From the NCBI GenBank assembly GCA_016177305.1, contig JACOVK010000072.1:1-6235 (forward strand): a stretch of DNA of 6,235 nucleotides. The letters run 5' to 3'. How positions within the stretch are numbered: the stretch's first letter is position 1; each line of letters opens with the position of its first letter. Below the pieces are notes generated by a model. That model worked only from the letters and a program-made list of their open reading frames with translations. It made no database searches and was not told the origin of the DNA. Of this stretch, positions 4,977-6,235 are shown one piece after another. Position numbers and translations under genes: made by a program. Origin of the DNA: Parcubacteria group bacterium (lineage in GTDB: Bacteria; Patescibacteriota; Patescibacteriia; UBA2169).

Positions 4977-6235
4977 CCTGCGCCATCTTCAAAAAACGCA
5001 ACATGCTCATCCCCCAGCTCCGCGATAAAGCGGGAGGGCGTGGTGATGCTGACTGACCCGTAAATGGTGCGAGAGCGCGCGAGCAGCATAAAGAGCCTGT
5101 CCTGCGCGCGCGTGATGCCCACGTAGCACAACCGCCGCTCTTCCTCCAATTGCGCCGGTTCAATCATGGAATTCGCGTGCGGTAATAAACCCTCTTCAAG
5201 CCCCACCAAAAAAACATTTTTAAACTCAAGGCCTTTTGCGCTGTGCAAGGTCATCAAGGTGATGGCTTGCCCGGACTCGGGGTCAAACGTATCCTGGTCC
5301 GAAACCAGGGCAACATCCTCCAAAAACGCTTCAATTGCTTCCGAGCCTTTCATGGAAGCGAACTTCTTGGCAACGCTCTTAAGTTCAGCCACATTCTCCA
5401 GCTTGTCGTTCCCGTCATTGCCCAGGGCCTTCAAGGCATCAATGTACCCGGAGCGCTTGAGCAAAAAATCAATTGCCTCGCTCACCGTCATTTCCGGCAA
5501 ACTCTCCTGGCCGCGCGAGAACACGTCCACAAACGCTTTGAACGCCTCAAGACGGTTTGGAGCCAAGCCCTCAATCTCCTCGCTCTCCAAAACGCAGGCT
5601 ACAATATCCCTGCCCTCGGACCTAGCCTGCGTGTACACGCGTCCCAAGGTCTTGTTCCCGATGCCGCGGCTCGGTTCGTTGATGATGCGCTCCAGAGCCA
5701 GCACGTCATTCGGGTTCAGCAAAAACTTGAGGTACGCGATGGTGTCTTTCACTTCCTTGCGGTCATAGAACCGAATGCCGCCGACCAGGCGGTACGGCAC
5801 GCCGTAGCGCAGCATGGCTTCCTCCAGCACGCGCGACTGCGCGTTGGTGCGGTACAAGACCACGTAATTATTCCAGGTGAGTTTCTTGGTTCCCAAATCA
5901 AAAGGAATAATTTTTGAGGGCGCGAGCCTCATATCCCCTGGCCGATATTTGCGCTTGCCAGCCTTGAACCCCGCCATAATCTTATCCAAAATTCCGCCGC
6001 CTCCCCCCTCTGCCTCATAATCATAAGTCACATCTTCCCCTCTCCTTTCCAGGGAGAGGGTAGGGTGAGGGTTGGGAGTGCGCATGGTAATACCTTCCAA
6101 TTCCGCTATCTTTTCCAGCACCTTTTCCGCTTCCCGGCTCTCGTTCTCCACCTGCCACACTTCAGGCGTGTGCCCCTCCTGCCGGTCGGTCCAGAGCTTC
6201 TTTTTCATCCTTGATGCGTTGCCCGCGATAATGGC
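4973..6235 (-). CDS. UvrD/PcrA/Rep-type superfamily 1A DNA helicase, C-terminal part
   Basis: The 420-residue C-terminal portion of a 3'-5' ATP-dependent DNA helicase of the UvrD/PcrA group, which unwinds DNA in excision repair and related processes. The frame stays open to the window edge (AIIAGNASR before the internal Met at 6208 matches the family's ANxVIxxNxxR), so the true start and motifs I-III lie outside. Seen here, in fragment numbering: YRTNAQSR (128-135) with GVPYRLVGGIRFYDRKEVKD, TLHSAKGLEF (motif V, about 329-338) and LCYVGITRAQDRLF (motif VI, about 368-381). These include the arginine finger region and look intact. Between KIAELEG and NNYVVLYRTN there are roughly 67 more residues than in Bacillus PcrA (recalled alignment), partly encoded by a hairpin repeat and a poly-Gly stretch. 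It ends soon after the PSRFIAEL segment, so the long PcrA C-terminal tail is absent. pcrA, uvrD or rep cannot be told apart. Confidence 0.94.
   Translation of the reverse strand, partial: AIIAGNASRMKKKLWTDRQEGHTPEVWQVENESREAEKVLEKIAELEGITMRTPNPHPTLSLERRGEDVTYDYEAEGGGGGILDKIMAGFKAGKRKYRPGDMRLAPSKIIPFDLGTKKLTWNNYVVLYRTNAQSRVLEEAMLRYGVPYRLVGGIRFYDRKEVKDTIAYLKFLLNPNDVLALERIINEPSRGIGNKTLGRVYTQARSEGRDIVACVLESEEIEGLAPNRLEAFKAFVDVFSRGQESLPEMTVSEAIDFLLKRSGYIDALKALGNDGNDKLENVAELKSVAKKFASMKGSEAIEAFLEDVALVSDQDTFDPESGQAITLMTLHSAKGLEFKNVFLVGLEEGLLPHANSMIEPAQLEEERRLCYVGITRAQDRLFMLLARSRTIYGSVSITTPSRFIAELGDEHVAFFEDGAG
6032..6079. repeat. CCCTCACCC/GAGAGGG hairpin repeat inside the helicase gene
   Basis: CCCTCTCC (6038-6045) pairs with GGAGAGGG (6053-6060) around a 7-base loop, flanked by TAGGGTGAGGGTTGGGAG. 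The whole resembles the CCCTCACCCTA...CCCTCTCC type of intergenic repeat common in bacteria (from memory). It is read in frame on the minus strand as TPNPHPTLSLERRGED, fragment residues 53-68. Confidence 0.7.

Noticed and set aside
5243..5917. Plus-strand open frame of 224 codons opposite the helicase
   Set aside because: The minus strand carries helicase motifs V and VI over the same bases; the plus reading has no motif.
1..6235. CRISPR array, tRNA, rRNA or transposase
   Set aside because: No regularly spaced repeats, no cloverleaf-like sequence and no transposase motif found by eye on either strand.

Overview
The window looks like a compact bacterial chromosome segment of roughly even GC, with short intergenic gaps, overlapping or nearly abutting genes, and TGA, TAA and TAG all used as stops. 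Few Shine-Dalgarno sites are visible. The mix of a trimmed UvrC, a tiny basic ORF after it, a PcrA/UvrD-like helicase, a very divergent ABC1-like protein and several hairpin-type dispersed repeats suggests a Patescibacteria/CPR-type genome (Parcubacteria-like). That placement is inference; no rRNA or tRNA is present to settle it.

Layout. Positions 9-1814 (+) hold uvrC with all nuclease residues visible. A 51-codon lysine-rich ORF (1811-1966, +) overlaps its stop by ATGA. It converges, with overlapping stop codons, on a minus-strand gene (1963-3342) whose protein aligns along its length with the ABC1/UbiB atypical kinase family but has lost every canonical catalytic residue. One base upstream of that gene ends a HIT-family protein (3344-3727, -), so the two form a likely operon. 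The gap 3728-3838 holds a terminator-like hairpin with a promoter nested in it, a second perfect hairpin, and a dispersed repeat with a nested GC palindrome. Next comes an unrecognised helical-repeat-like protein (3839-4862, -) broken by a single frameshift near 4476, preceded by a near-consensus sigma70-type promoter whose -35 box includes the stop codon of the next gene. The window ends in the C-terminal part of a UvrD/PcrA/Rep-type helicase (4973 to beyond 6235, -).

UvrC (dual incision) and the UvrD-like helicase (removal of the incised oligonucleotide and post-incision complex) act in the same nucleotide excision repair pathway but are not co-transcribed here. The recurrent theme is repeat sequence entering coding regions. 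A GC palindrome lies in the N-terminus of the small ORF and in the C-terminal tail of the ABC1-like gene, a CCCTCACCC/GAGAGGG hairpin repeat is read in frame inside the helicase, and a 9-base periodic tract is read in frame in the broken gene. The most unusual protein is the ABC1-like pseudokinase paired with a HIT protein.
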